DNA from: Lucifuga dentata
Lineage: Eukaryota > Chordata > Actinopteri > Ophidiiformes > Bythitidae
Reading direction: 5' to 3'
DNA: 64,000 nucleotides
NCBI GenBank assembly: GCA_014773175.1
Contig: VXCM01000136.1
Location: 1 to 64,000 of the forward strand
In this document: one piece after another, positions 1 through 52,871 of the stretch
How positions within the stretch are numbered: the stretch's first letter is position 1
Layout of the letters: each line of letters opens with the position of its first letter
Position numbers and translations under genes: made by a program
Notes under the pieces: model-generated
What the model was told of the DNA's origin: nothing
Database searches by the model: none
What the model saw: the letters and a program-made list of their open reading frames with translations, nothing else

Positions 1-390
1 TTTGCAGGTGAAGCCAACTCTCCGTTATGATCAGGACGCAGCAGTTATGCATGTAGCGATTCCCAGTTAAAAGCAGTTCCAGTTCATCCGTTTTGTGGAC
101 TATGGATCTGGCGTTGGTAAGGAATATGCTGGGAAGAGGAGGCTTATGAGGTTGTTTTCTGAGTTTAACCAGCAGTCCGGCCCTACAGCCTCGCTTCTGC
201 TTCCTCTCCCGTCGCCGTCTACGTAGTCTACCAGGCCCAATAACAATCCACGGAGAGCCCGGAGGTCTCGCTACCTTGTCCGGTATGTTGTGTATGCGGT
301 GAAAGTCACTTGAAACCGGTAAACTGAGTTGAAAACCAATGTCCAGCAGGTCTTGTCGACTGTAACGCCGATGTGTAAGAGTATGTGAAG
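1..390 (-). mobile_element. Non-LTR retrotransposon (LINE) ORF2 endonuclease N-terminal fragment
   Basis: Read on the minus strand, about 1-380 holds one open frame of over 100 codons that runs off the window edge. It contains a basic run (RRRRRERKQKRG) and then the motifs PLPSIFLTNARSI, HKTDELELLL and IITESWLH. This order (basic linker, NxRS, KxDEL, TESWL) is the start of the apurinic-type endonuclease domain in fish LINE ORF2 proteins of the CR1/L2/Rex type. The region just upstream (YSRQDLLDIG) also matches that type of N-terminus. No reverse transcriptase is visible because it would lie beyond the left edge. The fragment sits in a copg2 intron, in the same orientation as the gene. I cannot name the LINE clade with certainty. 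Confidence 0.8.
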
Positions 391-779
391 TATGTGTGCA
401 CAGGACATACGAAAAACATACAAAAAAAAAATTTACAAGCAAGACTTACGAACTGTTAAAACAAGCAGTCATTAATCACCATTAAAACATAATATTTAGT
501 GGCCACAAATCATAAAGGTCAAAAATATCCAATAACGACATATACCATCTCAAACTCCTGGACACACCTGTGGTAAGAGGCTCAACTCAGTTACAACTCA
601 GTCACAACTCTAAGGGATACACTGTCTTGCTCAAGACCACTGCGGCAGGGTGAATAATTGTCAAAGCACAAGCTTAAACATGACACTTTCAGCTGAAGTG
701 TCTATCTGCTCACTATGCCACCCCAATGTCATACTTTAATTTTTATGCAATAAAATAGAAATTTTTTTTTTTAAAAGAC

Positions 780-3700
780 CTTGAACTCATCTGAGATCTC
801 AGACACAAAGGAGGAGATCTGTTTCATGAGTCGGTCCACGCTGCTCTCACTGCCGGTCTTGAGGAGAGTAGTGATGGCCAGTGTGGCAATGCTGCGGTTC
901 GAGTCTGTGATCAGGTTCTCCAGGTCCAGGTTACAAGCAGTCACGGCTGATGGATGCTTCATCGCCACCTGGTGGCCACAAAGGGAATGACATGTTTGTT
1001 ACTCTAGTATTGCAAATGGTTTAAATGCAAAACCATTACAGTTCAACTTGCATCTAATGTATCCAGCTGGCAAATCAAAGTTAAGTATGATTAATCTTCT
1101 GTGGCATTGCTTTATAATCTATGAATGCAGAATAATATAATAAAATCCATTGGTACTTCAGCCATTTCAGAACACTCAATCATATTTGGATGATGGCTTT
1201 TAGTCAGCTATGTAAAGAGGAAAGCAGAGAGCAGCTGTACCTTGTTGAGGGTTCTGACTGCAGCATATCTCAAAGCTGCTTTGGGTGAACTGCAGAAGAG
1301 CTGCAACACTGCAGAAACAGACATTTATAATGAGCCTGTTATTTGAGTCAATATAATGATAAAAGTTCATTTATAGTTATAAAAACATCAAGTCAAGTCA
1401 GGGCGGCATTAAAATGATTCAGAAATAAGGCTTACATTTTCAGTTAACAAAACAAAGTTGTATGGAAATGAGAGGATAAAGTACTGACCGGACACGGCGG
1501 GGGCCAGCTCTCTGGCTGTACAGTTTGGCATGTGGACGATGGCAGAGNAGGATAAAGTACTGACCGGACACGGCGGGGGCCAGCTCTCTGGCTGTACAGT
1601 TTGGCATGTGAACGATGGCAGAGGCAGCCTCATAAACCACCATCTCATTCTTATTCCTCAGGCAGCTCTCAATGAAGTCAAACAAGGGGCTGTCATGACT
1701 GCAAACGTGCAGATAGAATGCAATGTTATGAAAAGCTTTAATAAAACAGTAAAAATGACAGTATGTTTCGGTATTTATCTATTCATGTGAAGGAAAAAAG
1801 CTTTGTCTAGTTCTAAACATTATTATTAGACATCAACCCTGCAGTTTTGGCCATGCATTCAATCTTCCACAGACAAATAATGAATCAAGCTGTGTCCAGC
1901 TGAACCATGTAAGCACCAAGATGTGCTTACACATAGTCCATCAGAATACTACAGGTCTACGTACCCCCCCTCAGTCTCATCCAGCAGTTTGCTGGCGATC
2001 CGGATGAGCATGCAGTACGCAAAGGGCGATTTGAGACCAGACTTGGTGAACTTGTTGAGCATCTTGGTCACAGCGAGACGGTCGTTCTTCCGAAGGTGAT
2101 ACAACAAGCCCAGAGCGTGATACTGGAGGACAGACAAGACAGACAGACAGACACACACAGACACACACACACACCAGCTTTAACATGAAGGTCTGTCAAA
2201 AATAGTTTACCAGTTTAGATTAATCTGAAACTTTTGAATCTGCATTAACTTTAGTCCAGTGGAGTCATCCCATCTGCACACATAATAAATGCTTCATAAT
2301 AACATGAATTCTCAGGTTTATTTTGTGTCTGTCTTTCCCACCTGGACCATGATGTTATCACTGGAAGCAGCTTCTTGGGCTTCATTCACCCAGCGCTTCA
2401 CCACGTCGTAGCTCATTTTCACCATATGCTGAACACACACATATGAGAAAATCTTTGTCTCACAATAAAAGCACATTAGTACATAATCACACAATTCAGT
2501 TTGATTTGTACGGACATTTACAAAAGCAGGAAGCTATAATCTGCTATTATAAGTTAGTTTTAAAACAACTGTATAACAATAAAAACCTCAAATCTGGACC
2601 AAAACAAAAAAAGGCTTTGTGGATTTACAAGTGAAATTTGATGCTGTCTTATGTCTTACCAGTGAGGAGACGAGTGCTGAACTGGACACACTAGGTACCT
2701 TGTCAACAATAGCCTGCTTCATGTACCTCTCAATGGCCTGCAGCATGGTGGTCTGTATGGACAACATGAAACAAATTAAAACAAAGTTCGTCCGTTTCCT
2801 AATTACAAATCAGGAAGTCAGCACTCACATCTGTAATCCTGCACAGGGCTCTGATAGCAGGTCCTCTGTACACATCTTCCTTCCCGGTCATGTCTTTGGT
2901 CAGGCTATAATAATACCATACAAGTAATAAATAACATGCTAAAACACATGGGACATATTGCATCAATTATAATGCATTTGCAAAGGAAATTGAACTGTTT
3001 CCCCGTTAAATGTTTAAATAATAAAAATACATTGTTTCAGAGATGCTGGGGAGAAACAACAGCCCATGCATACATGTTCATGTGATACTCAAAAAAAAAA
3101 AAAAATCCACATCGTGCAACTTACCTGCTAGTGACAATGATGACGTCCTCTGAGATGTTGGCCATCTCTTTGATGGTGAGATAGCACATCCTCCTCAGGG
3201 TTTGCTGAGAGGACAAAATGTTTACACTTATTAAAGATTAACATTGTGCTGACTAATCTAAAAATCTATCAGTTAAGTAACACATAAGTGTTGAAACTAT
3301 AACTCACATCATTGGATTGAAAGAGCCTGGTCATTGCAAAGAAGGCCTCTGTGGCCTCTGTGGTCCCGAAATGCTCCCCCTACATTGACAAATACATGGA
3401 TTTATATATAGAGCCGAAAAAGGTTGAACAGAAAAAAAAAAAAAAAAANAAAAAAAAAAAAAAAACTTCACAAATACAAGCTACACTACAATTCTGTCTA
3501 ACAAGCTTTTACCTGGTTGAGAAGGTAGATAATCTTGGTGAGAATGTGTAGACATCTTCTCGGGTTGATTGGGGTCTCATTGAAGATGCGTGCCTACGAG
3601 CAAGGCATACATTACTAATTTCACTGAACTGTTCTTTCATATAATTTAGGTCATTCTGAATGTCATGCAAAGTCAGGTTCAGACTTTACCTCCTGTAACA

Positions 3701-4190
3701 CTGCACTCTTCTCCAGGTGCTGGAAAGGGTTTGACCCACTTCCTAAATGTCAAAATAGTAAAGTCTGTGTATTAATTTCGCCATGTTAGACAGCAAAATT
3801 ATACACAATACACAATTACACACACCCTATGACAGGTATAATTCGCACATCAATATCAGCTGGAACTAGCTAGCAATGCTACCGGCAGCAGATAACGGTA
3901 GCTGCAAGCGTAACGCTAAACAGAGAATTTGTGTAATTTGTGATAGAAAGTAAGAACGACTGAAACATTAATAAACATTAATAAATGCACAACATTCATG
4001 AGTAGCCTATATTATGACTACAATACCATCAATTAACTAGAAAATCCCAGCGGCTAACAGTTAGCTAGTGCGTTAGCACTGCGTTAGCACATACTAAGCA
4101 TGTTTACGCAGTTATTTTTCCATTTTAAAACGTTAATAGCTCTCCAAACTTACCAGACTCCTCGTCCTTCTTATCGAATTTTTTAATCAT
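780..4190 (-). CDS. copg2: Coatomer subunit gamma-2, 5' part (12 exons, partial at the window edge)
   Basis: Encodes gamma-COP, the subunit of the coatomer F-subcomplex that binds Arf1 and cargo on COPI vesicles moving from Golgi to ER. Twelve coding exons follow one another on the minus strand: 4154-4190, 3690-3742, 3513-3593, 3308-3379, 3125-3204, 2829-2904, 2660-2752, 2342-2428, 1965-2122, 1565-1698, 1241-1308 and 780-968. All have GT/AG borders and matching phases, giving about 376 codons of the alpha-solenoid trunk (the family is about 870 residues). The start [12 protein letters not shown] and the stretch [13 protein letters not shown] match COPG2; COPG1 begins MLKKF and reads KMISKVTRHGLKS, so I chose gamma-2. 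The C-terminal half and the appendage domain lie off the left edge. Part of exon 10 is duplicated at 1489-1547 next to an N, probably an assembly error. Confidence 0.95.
1473..1623. repeat. Direct duplication of 75 bp around a single N (copg2 exon 10 border)
   Basis: Positions 1473-1547 and 1549-1623 are identical except for one base (gtggacg against gtgaacg) and are separated by one N at 1548. The copy holds the donor site and last 59 bases of copg2 exon 10. The same pattern recurs at three other N positions in the window, which points to overlapping contig ends that were joined without merging rather than a biological duplication. Confidence 0.9.
2131..2175. repeat. Imperfect (CAGA)/(CA) microsatellite
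   Basis: A short run of acag units grading into ca units, in the intron just upstream of copg2 exon 9. Simple repeat only. Confidence 0.7.
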
Positions 4191-4345
4191 TATAGCAGAA
4201 TGAAGCAGATGGATGAGGGCAATCGATGCTCTCAGCCTCGGTCATAAGAAAAGCTACTTCCACGTAGCAAAGAAGAAACTCTTCCTGTGAGAAGAACGTC
4301 CACGTCAACGGGAAATACGTCACACATATTCACCTCGTATTCCTC
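4191..4345 (-). promoter_or_regulatory. copg2 5' flank, probable promoter
   Basis: Immediately upstream of the copg2 start codon. It contains an ETS-like CTTCCTG at 4281-4287 and a CRE-like GTGACGTA (minus strand) at 4316-4323, and is richer in CpG than its surroundings. No TATA box is evident. This is typical of housekeeping promoters, but the assignment rests on position and short motifs only. Confidence 0.4.
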
Positions 4346-6233
4346 CTCATGGCCAGCAGATGGCGCTGTTAAGACAATCGCCATTACAAATGCTCATTAA
4401 ACGCTTTATAATCAGTCAGTGATGTCTAAAGTACTCTGATAATTTAGGTTAAGTAAAAGTACCCAACATAAGGGAAATGCTCTAATACAAGTAAGAGTAC
4501 TTAAGGGGGAACATGGTATTTCCAGTTTTAGGATTTTTAATGATTTTTGACCAGTTGAATAAGAAAAGTAGGAAAGAGGGAATGGAACAATTGGGAAGAT
4601 AAAGTAAAAAGAAAAGAAGAAAAAAGGAAGTACAAAAGAGGACAATATAGAAGGCAGCACATATAGGATATATTTTATAGTGGAAACTTGAGATGTAGTT
4701 TGACAAAATGTCCACAAATGTCGCCATGTTCTGTTTTCTGAGTCTTGTCTCTGACTCTAGCCTTTCAGTCCAAACAGCTAAAGCGGCTGATTTGGTGAAA
4801 TACACAAATATACAAACAATAAAAACATTAAAAACGGAAAAGTTACTTTTCTAAATTTATGTGGTGTACATCAGTTTTGCATAATACACACTGTTAGCTT
4901 TTCTGGAATCATTAAAGAATAAAAAAAATAAATTTTATACTTTGGTGTCTTCCTATTGGATTACAGTGTGTGAGATACACAGACAAATGTAGTTGGTTAC
5001 ATCTGCTTTATTTGAGGAAAAATAATCCTTTATTTTGAGTATAAAAATAACAGACATCTGATGAACACATACAATACATTCTCATGCATTTACATCTTAA
5101 TGTATTTCATGATCCCACAGTTTTTTTTCAGTATTGTCAGAATCCACTCAAGGTGATTTGCCACTCTGAATGTTATGGTGATATAACAATCATATAGTGA
5201 AATAACCAGTTTGTGACAAAATAAAACCATTTTACTGACACCATTCTAAAGATGATAAAAGTCTTAATATCAAATCCAACAATATGAATTTTATGACAAC
5301 TGTGAGACATTTTACTTGTCTTTTTATTTTGCAAAGGATGTAAGAAAGCCATTTCATAGCCACAAGTTCTTACCATTGAGGCCAGTGGCTCAAGACCACT
5401 AACATCACATTCCTTTGTTTGATTTGATTTGGTGCCAGGGACCTCATATAGGAAAATTATTGTTATTGTTGATAATATCTAGTACTGAAAGAGATATCAT
5501 TAGCAAAACTGAAACATATATATATATATTCTCTAACTGGTATCTTCTTGTCCAAGATTGTTTAAATTTGAGGGTATAGGAGAACAACTAACTTCATAAA
5601 ACTTTCATTTTAGTAAACGTGAAAATCCTAAGGGACTGCTACCTGCACCTTGACCATTAAAATGAATAGACACTTGTTGCTGAAAAATCATGAAACAAAT
5701 AACACTGTAAGGAAACACATGGGTTCTACTATGTTTTTAAATCCTGGTGCTAATATAAATAAAAACCTAACGCTATAAAAACTCTAAAATTTAAGAATAA
5801 TGACTTGATATAATCATTAGTTTGCAATGCAGAGTTTGGAACTTTTCACTATTAATGCAGAATACGATAACATTTTAGAACTAATATTAGGCTGCATTTA
5901 CAAGCCTAAATCTTGTATCATCATCATATCCATTGAGTTTCAAGCTATGCTGTCCTAAAACTGAAACTTTCATTATCACACCCTCATTCACATTATTTTC
6001 TTTGTTAGTAATTGTAAGTTTGCTTTCTCTGGTATTTCCACTTACTGGATTTGGAACAAAAAAAAGTTCTTTCAGCTGACCTTTCACACGAGAGCAGCTG
6101 AATCATCCCATTACATGGAGAACCTGTAATGTTAGCGGGTTTAAACGAATTCACCTACAGAAAGAACACCATTACCTTAAAAACATTACTAAAGAATTCG
6201 TAACAAAGCTGGTCATGACTTCTGTGTCCACGA
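4346..6233. other. Intergenic, copg2 to urocortin
   Basis: AT-rich sequence without a supportable gene. Around 4430-4510 there is a run of 'aaaagtac'/'gagtact' words typical of dispersed fish repeats, but I cannot assign a family. The right part (about 5000-6233) probably includes the urocortin 3' UTR; minus-strand AATAAA signals are visible near 5007, 5031 and 5322. Confidence 0.5.
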
Positions 6234-6689
6234 TCACTTCCTCCGTCCAATCTGAGCCAGCAGACGCGCGTTCTCGGCCGCCTTGGCTCGCAGGTTTTTG
6301 GCCTTGGCCACGTCGAAGAGGACATTCATAATGTTGGTCGGGACGTCCAGGGACAGGGTCAGCCGGCTCCTCCGGTCCCCTTTGCTGCTGTTGCGGAGCA
6401 TCTGGCCTCGAAGCTTCGTCCGGCTCATGAAGCGGTAATTTGGAGGACCTGAAGTCCTTTTTTCCCGGCTGGACTCAGCGGAGGAGGAGAGATACTCCGC
6501 AGATTGAAGGATGGACCCCCAGTCCTCACCTGGGGAGAAGACCGGCTCGTCCTCGCCGCTCCGGATCCCGACTTCGATCTGGTTGTCGCAGAGGAGTTCA
6601 GAGCGGGTTTGGTAGAGGCGGAGGCACAAACTGGAGGTCGGTGTGCACAGGACCGAGATCAGCAGCAGGATCTTCAGGGACGACAGCAT
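6234..6689 (-). CDS. ucn2: Urocortin 2/3-type CRF-family neuropeptide precursor
   Basis: Encodes a 151-residue secreted precursor of a corticotropin-releasing-factor family peptide, a ligand of CRF receptor type 2. Residues 1-22 (MLSSLKILLLISVLCTPTSS...) are a signal peptide. The mature peptide is probably S108-I147: it follows the dibasic site GDRRSR, contains LTLSLDVPTNIMNVLF and AKAKNLRAKAAENARLLAQI, and ends in GRRK, the amidation and cleavage signal. The start at 6689 is chosen because a longer frame to 6725 would read through a good splice acceptor (cccag at about 6700), consistent with the single coding exon and 5' UTR intron of CRF-family genes. The peptide is nearly UCN3 in sequence, but the position just downstream of col7a1 in the same orientation is that of mammalian UCN2. 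The symbol therefore follows synteny; ucn3-like is the alternative. Confidence 0.85.
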   Translation of the reverse strand: MLSSLKILLLISVLCTPTSSLCLRLYQTRSELLCDNQIEVGIRSGEDEPVFSPGEDWGSILQSAEYLSSSAESSREKRTSGPPNYRFMSRTKLRGQMLRNSSKGDRRSRLTLSLDVPTNIMNVLFDVAKAKNLRAKAAENARLLAQIGRRK

Positions 6690-7052
6690 GCTGTGTCCTC
6701 TGGGACCACCAAAGAACAAAATCATCCATTTTTACGTAGTTTAACTATATAGTTTTTCCTATTCAAAAGTGGCCATCTTAAAATGTCATCTTAAAGTCTG
6801 TTAATCTTAAAGAATAAAAGTAGGACAAATATCTGGCAAAATACTCTTTTCATTCACAAAATTCATATAATTTAACGTGTTCATTTACACTGAAAAAAGT
6901 AAGAGTCTCATCCACACTGGATGCAGACCTTAGTCTGCTGTTAAGAAAAATGGGTTCAAGAATCTGTATAAGATTAATTATTTTAAAACTTATGCCCATA
7001 ATCAGCAATGTGACCAAAGAAAAAATTAAAACAATAATTTTGGGAAACTTAC

Positions 7053-7130
7053 CACTGGTGTCCCGTGATAAGAATTATAGCAAGAGTGGGTAACCTACAC
7101 GTCCAAAGGAAAAAAAAAGTCCAACACGCA
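7053..7130 (-). other. Probable 5' UTR exon of the urocortin gene (right end uncertain)
   Basis: On the minus strand a strong donor (CCAGTG followed by gtaagtttcc) ends at 7053. It would pair with the acceptor at 6700 that precedes the urocortin start codon. The transcription start is not determined; the right border is a guess. Confidence 0.4.
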
Positions 7131-7268
7131 GAAACCCACGGAAGCCAATGTGTGATAAGAAGTCCTGAAACAGTGAGGCGTGGGGAGGTCAGCACTGCGT
7201 TCTGTCACCTCGTCCATTCCCAGCATTCATTTAGTAGGAGCCATCAAACTGCAGCCCTACGCCAGCAA

Positions 7269-7276
7269 CGACGTCA
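7269..7276 (-). promoter_or_regulatory. CRE-like site upstream of urocortin
   Basis: The plus strand reads cgacgtca, seven of eight bases of the palindromic cAMP response element. It lies about 200 bp upstream of the proposed UTR exon. CRF-family promoters are commonly cAMP responsive, so the site is plausible, but one short motif is weak evidence. Confidence 0.3.
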
Positions 7277-7369
7277 TTCCTTTGACATTTTGCTCTGCTA
7301 AAAACTATCCCACTGGTTGTGATGCAGTGATAGTGGTGAACATAAAAAAAAAAAAAAAAAAAAAAANAA

Positions 7370-10100
7370 GCATGAAAATAAACCGAAAACAATTATATCT
7401 TTATATTTTTAAAATGTCAGTATTTTTATTTCATGAGGCATGGCACATATGACATTTAATTTACTGATATTGTCTGATGCACTTGTCTAATTATAAGGTT
7501 TACAAAATACCCCTTTTCACAAACCACAACTCAGTTGAGTGAAAACTAAAAAAAAAAAAAAAAAAAAAAATTGTTCCTCTAGCCACATCTAATTCTTGAT
7601 TGAATAGATTTAATATGACAAATCAAGTGATTGTAGCTTCTGTTATAATTTTTTTTTCCATTGTGTTAAAGTGTGTTTATCCTTCACTTTATCACTGGTT
7701 TTGATGCACTGACAGTAATTAATACCCCGCTAATATCTGTCATTTTAATATGTTTCATCTGAGTGGTTAATCAGCAACTATATTATTCAGCACCTGGACA
7801 GCTACCACCCAAAAGCAGGGCAACTCACTTTCAGCCCCACAGACAGTTCCCACCCAGAACCAGGGAGTAATATTTCAGCACAATGGATAGCACCAAGTTA
7901 GTCACCATGTTCCATTATAGAATAAACCACAATAGCTCTTGTTTGACCAAACAAGAGGAATGCACACTTTATTGTTATCCAATGTCATGTTCGTATCACA
8001 AAGAAGATTGATTATGATTCATTTCTGAAAGATACTTATATAAGACACATTGCACATTGCACATTTATTAAAATATCTTAGACGTGCAAATTTTTGAAAA
8101 AAAAAAATCACTTAAACATTATATTTCTTATTGCAAAACTCAGAAGTTATATTGGAATGTTGAATTTATAATACTTATAAAAACTATTTAAAATAGCCAG
8201 ATACAGCAGTGTTTCCCTGGCTCAATAAATCCTAATAGTTCCTATTTGGAGTTTAGGATGTACAATGGATTTAGGAGAATGTTACTCACATAACTCACTC
8301 ATAAATGATATTTGAGACATGGCATTTGAAAATATACACATTACCTCTTCAGTTACTGTTTCCCTTCTACATCATTATAAAACTGGACAAAGGACATTTT
8401 CACAGATTTGGAAGGAAAGGTGATTTATTTAGGTTAAATCTCAGTGTCTGGTAAATTAAAATGACCACAGATGCTGTGTGTTAATATGTTAACATTTTAT
8501 ATAATTGATATGTTTCTTTTCACACATATGTTTGATTTAAATAGAGTGCCAGTATCTGAGATGTATAGAATACAGTATTTATAATTAAGACTTGGTTTGT
8601 ACATCATACAGCATAGAGTATGAGTTATGACGTCAAAGTGACAGAGCATGGAAGGAATGAATGGATCAAAAGTTGTTGGGTCAACCACTAATGAGAAATC
8701 TCATTGTGGGTTTGACATGAGTGTAAGCCTTCACAGCTGGAGTAATCACAATCCATGACACTCTCGAGTGAAACGTCCTCCCACACTTCCTTCTGCTCTG
8801 CCATTGATCTCTGAAAATGGAATTAATTGTGGTACACTTCAACTGGAGCAGCAAAAGTGAAATCTCATTAAACTGGCCATTTGGTGGATTATATTTCTTA
8901 GTCACTTAAAACAGGATGTGTTTGCCATCATTCAGCCTTGTGCACCTTTTTTTAAAATACTGTCTTGAAACTAATTGTTTCTGGTGTGAAACTAGTGACG
9001 TCATAGTTTACGACATCGACCCTTAGCTGAAGATAATTTGTTAAAATTTTTAGCTGGAAACATAAAACTTATGTGAAGTGTTGTTAAGTTGGATTTTTTT
9101 TTCAACATGGGGTCTGTCCTGAGATTTGAAAAAATGTGATTGGCAGTTAGAGCAGCTCAAAAAAAAACATGTAACCATCTTTCAGTGACGTGTGTTACAG
9201 TGTGGGTGTGTGTGTGTTATAGTGCAGAATCATGACTAATGTGAAGGAGCTGCTGTAGCATTTTCAGAGAAAGACTCATATGTCACCGAGAGAAAATTCT
9301 GCTTGAAATAAAGAATATTTTCAGTAACAAAAGGAATTTTTTTTTTCCAGGAATTGATTTCAATTCAACAAACTTGGTTATGGGGCAAGCACAGTATCTT
9401 CAACTGAATAATTGGCAGAAATGAACACTTAACCAAACAACTTTTACTTTATCATCTTCAACATGCCTTAACGTGTTAATTTCCCATGGGTGACACTTCC
9501 AGGAAAAAAAAAGATGCGATATGTGCTGCCCCCACACAAACACGCAAGCAGGAATCCCCTGCTACTGTTGCGTGGGTCTGATGGAGAGTCCTCTGAAACA
9601 GTTCCTGCGTGATCTGCCTCACTGCGCTCCCATTGGTCCCTCATATGGCTTCCAACCTGACCCATAACACCCCCTGCCACATGAACATATGTACTGGTGG
9701 AGGCGGCAGCAGGCGATCAGCTACCAGCTTCAGTGACAAAGGACAGCATGGAAGGATGTTTACACGTACTGCATCTATCGTGTGAAACACAAAGCTGCTG
9801 TCCGCTAAAGTGAAGATGGATTTCAGTTTTCAGTTGTGATAATATTGATCAGTTTAGACTTTCTAAAACTCATTCAAATGCCAGTCGACTTTAGAAATAC
9901 ATTCATAAAAAAGTCTGAACACCAATTTTCATAAAATTGCAAAAGTAACTTTCACATTTTGAGTTTCTATACTGTCAAAAAATTACAACAAATAATGACT
10001 ACATCATCAACTGTTAAAATATATAAATAAAAAGAATACAAAACACTAAATTAAACATTTTACACAGTCATGTACAAAAATGAGTATTCTGTTTGATAGC
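7370..10100. other. Intergenic and col7a1 3' UTR region
   Basis: No coding region supported. The part just left of 10109 must contain the col7a1 3' UTR; candidate minus-strand polyadenylation signals (tttatt on the plus strand) appear near 8421, 8063 and 7967. Poly-A runs lie at about 7344-7366 (with an N at 7367) and about 7550-7570. Confidence 0.5.
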
Positions 10101-10108
10101 TGTTGGCT

Positions 10109-51075
<40,967 letters not shown>

Positions 51076-51217
51076 AATCCTCCTCCTCTCCTCCTCTTCC
51101 TCCCTGGATCACCTGCTCCTCTTCTCCTTTCTTCCTTCCAGTTCTTTTCTCCACGAATCCCCTTTAATGACTTTAACTTCACAATCATCAAATCCAACTC
51201 TTCAGTCCTCCTTTCTG
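51076..51217 (-). other. col7a1 5' UTR sequence with a splice acceptor
   Basis: Upstream of the start codon the minus strand is purine-rich (GAGGAAGAGGAGG). It reaches a good acceptor (ctctgttttcatttggtac then ttcag) at about 51218. A non-coding first exon farther upstream is therefore likely; I could not place it. Confidence 0.55.
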
Positions 51218-52815
51218 AAAGTACCAAATGAAAACAGAGTGTAAAAATATGCCAGTCATTAAAGACACTGAAAGATAAAACATAATTAACCATACTAAGT
51301 TCACACAACAGCAGTCAAAATGCTGATAACATAACTTTCAGCTGTGTACTACAACAGATAGAAGAATAACACTGTAAACAAAAAAACAAAACAAAACAAA
51401 GAGCATGAGGCATGGAGCATGGAAAATACATCAAAATAAAATCTATATATATATAAATTCTTTAATAATTGTATGATCCTGGCCAAGTCAACTTTACTTG
51501 AGGAGTCCAATATCATATACATGTTGCGGGTTTCATCCCACATCAGATACTGGTCCTGACCCAACCCCAACTCTCTAGGAAAACAAGGGAAAACTTGGAC
51601 AACAGAAGAGAATTCAGAAGAGGAACACAATTTTCCCACAGCAGACATTTTGACTTGCAATAGTAGCAGAAAATTCACAGTGATAGCTCTGTTCCATTTA
51701 CTTGTACCAGTAAGACATGACAGTGTGCCAACATGCACAATACCAGAGCAATTACAGTGGAATAGCTACATCAAATACAGCCATTATTAATATTATTAAT
51801 GTTATTAGCTATGCTTTTGACAAAGCAAATTGTCTGAAGTGAGGAAAGGTCTCGTACACAAACATAAGCACATTATTTTTAACGAGTAAATAGCTAAAGC
51901 TATGGCTAGGAAAATGTGATTTAAATAAGTTAAACTATTGTGTATCATAATATACTTTGCTGAAAGAGAAAAAACTCTCTATGATTCCAATCTGCCTGGG
52001 CTGTCACACTCTTATCTGTACTACATTTAAGTGGTGCTACTTTGTTTTGCTTTATGCTTTCAGTTAAAATAGCATGAAGTGAGGTGTAGTCCTGATACAT
52101 CAAAATGAGGGTGATGGAAGTAAACTCTATTATGATTCCTCCACAGGTGCAAATGATGTTTGGAGTATTGGTCAAAGCTCCAGACCAGTGCATCCTAGAG
52201 AGAGAGAGAGAGAATTAGCCAAATCCCCTGAGGGCCCACAATGACCTGGAAGTCACCTTGCAGCATGATTATCTACAAAATCAAGGCCTGGACAGCATGT
52301 CTAATCACTTCCAATCTGTGTGTGAATGTGTGCATACTACCTTGCACTTGGTCAAAAATATAGCACCATGCCAAGTCTGCAATTAAAGGGCACCAAGGGT
52401 GTCTAACTGCAGTTTCCACCTGTGTTTGAATGTTTGGTCAAGACACCATAGCTAATGTGTGGGGAAAAAAATAACATGAGAGTCAAATTTTGATCTATCC
52501 TAGCAGATGAGCATCATGCATGAATATACTGAAGGCACAGACAAAGCACAAATGCTTTGGTTTATCTTATCTGTAATCCAGAATGTGTGTTAAATTTCAG
52601 GTTTACTGTGATCACCTAAATGGAATGGAGATGCTCTTTGGCAATATTTCTAAGAAATGACAGTAGGAGAAGTACATTTAAAGAGAGATGAGCCTCACTG
52701 GTAAAAGACCAGCTATTTGTTACAGCAATCTAGACAGAGGGAGAGTATTACCTGTCCATGAGAGTAAATGGAGGTACAGTAACGCTCTGGGGAAATCCTT
52801 CACTTTCCCTTCTTC

Positions 52816-52818
<3 letters not shown>

Positions 52819-52868
<50 letters not shown>
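52819..52868. repeat. (GA)n microsatellite
   Basis: About 25 ag units followed by an imperfect ggaaagag tail, about 1.7 kb upstream of the col7a1 start codon. Confidence 0.95.

Positions 52869-52871
<3 letters not shown>

Noticed and set aside
1473..1547. Possible real tandem duplication of a copg2 exon
   Set aside because: The copy is truncated by an N and matches the artefact pattern at other N positions; phases work without it.
6690..6725. Upstream in-frame ATG giving a 163-residue urocortin precursor
   Set aside because: The added segment crosses a good splice acceptor and precedes a clean signal peptide, so the start at 6689 is preferred.
51349..51738. 129-codon minus-strand open frame upstream of col7a1
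   Set aside because: Part of it looks protein-like, but I recognise no domain, splice context or conserved motif; probably chance.
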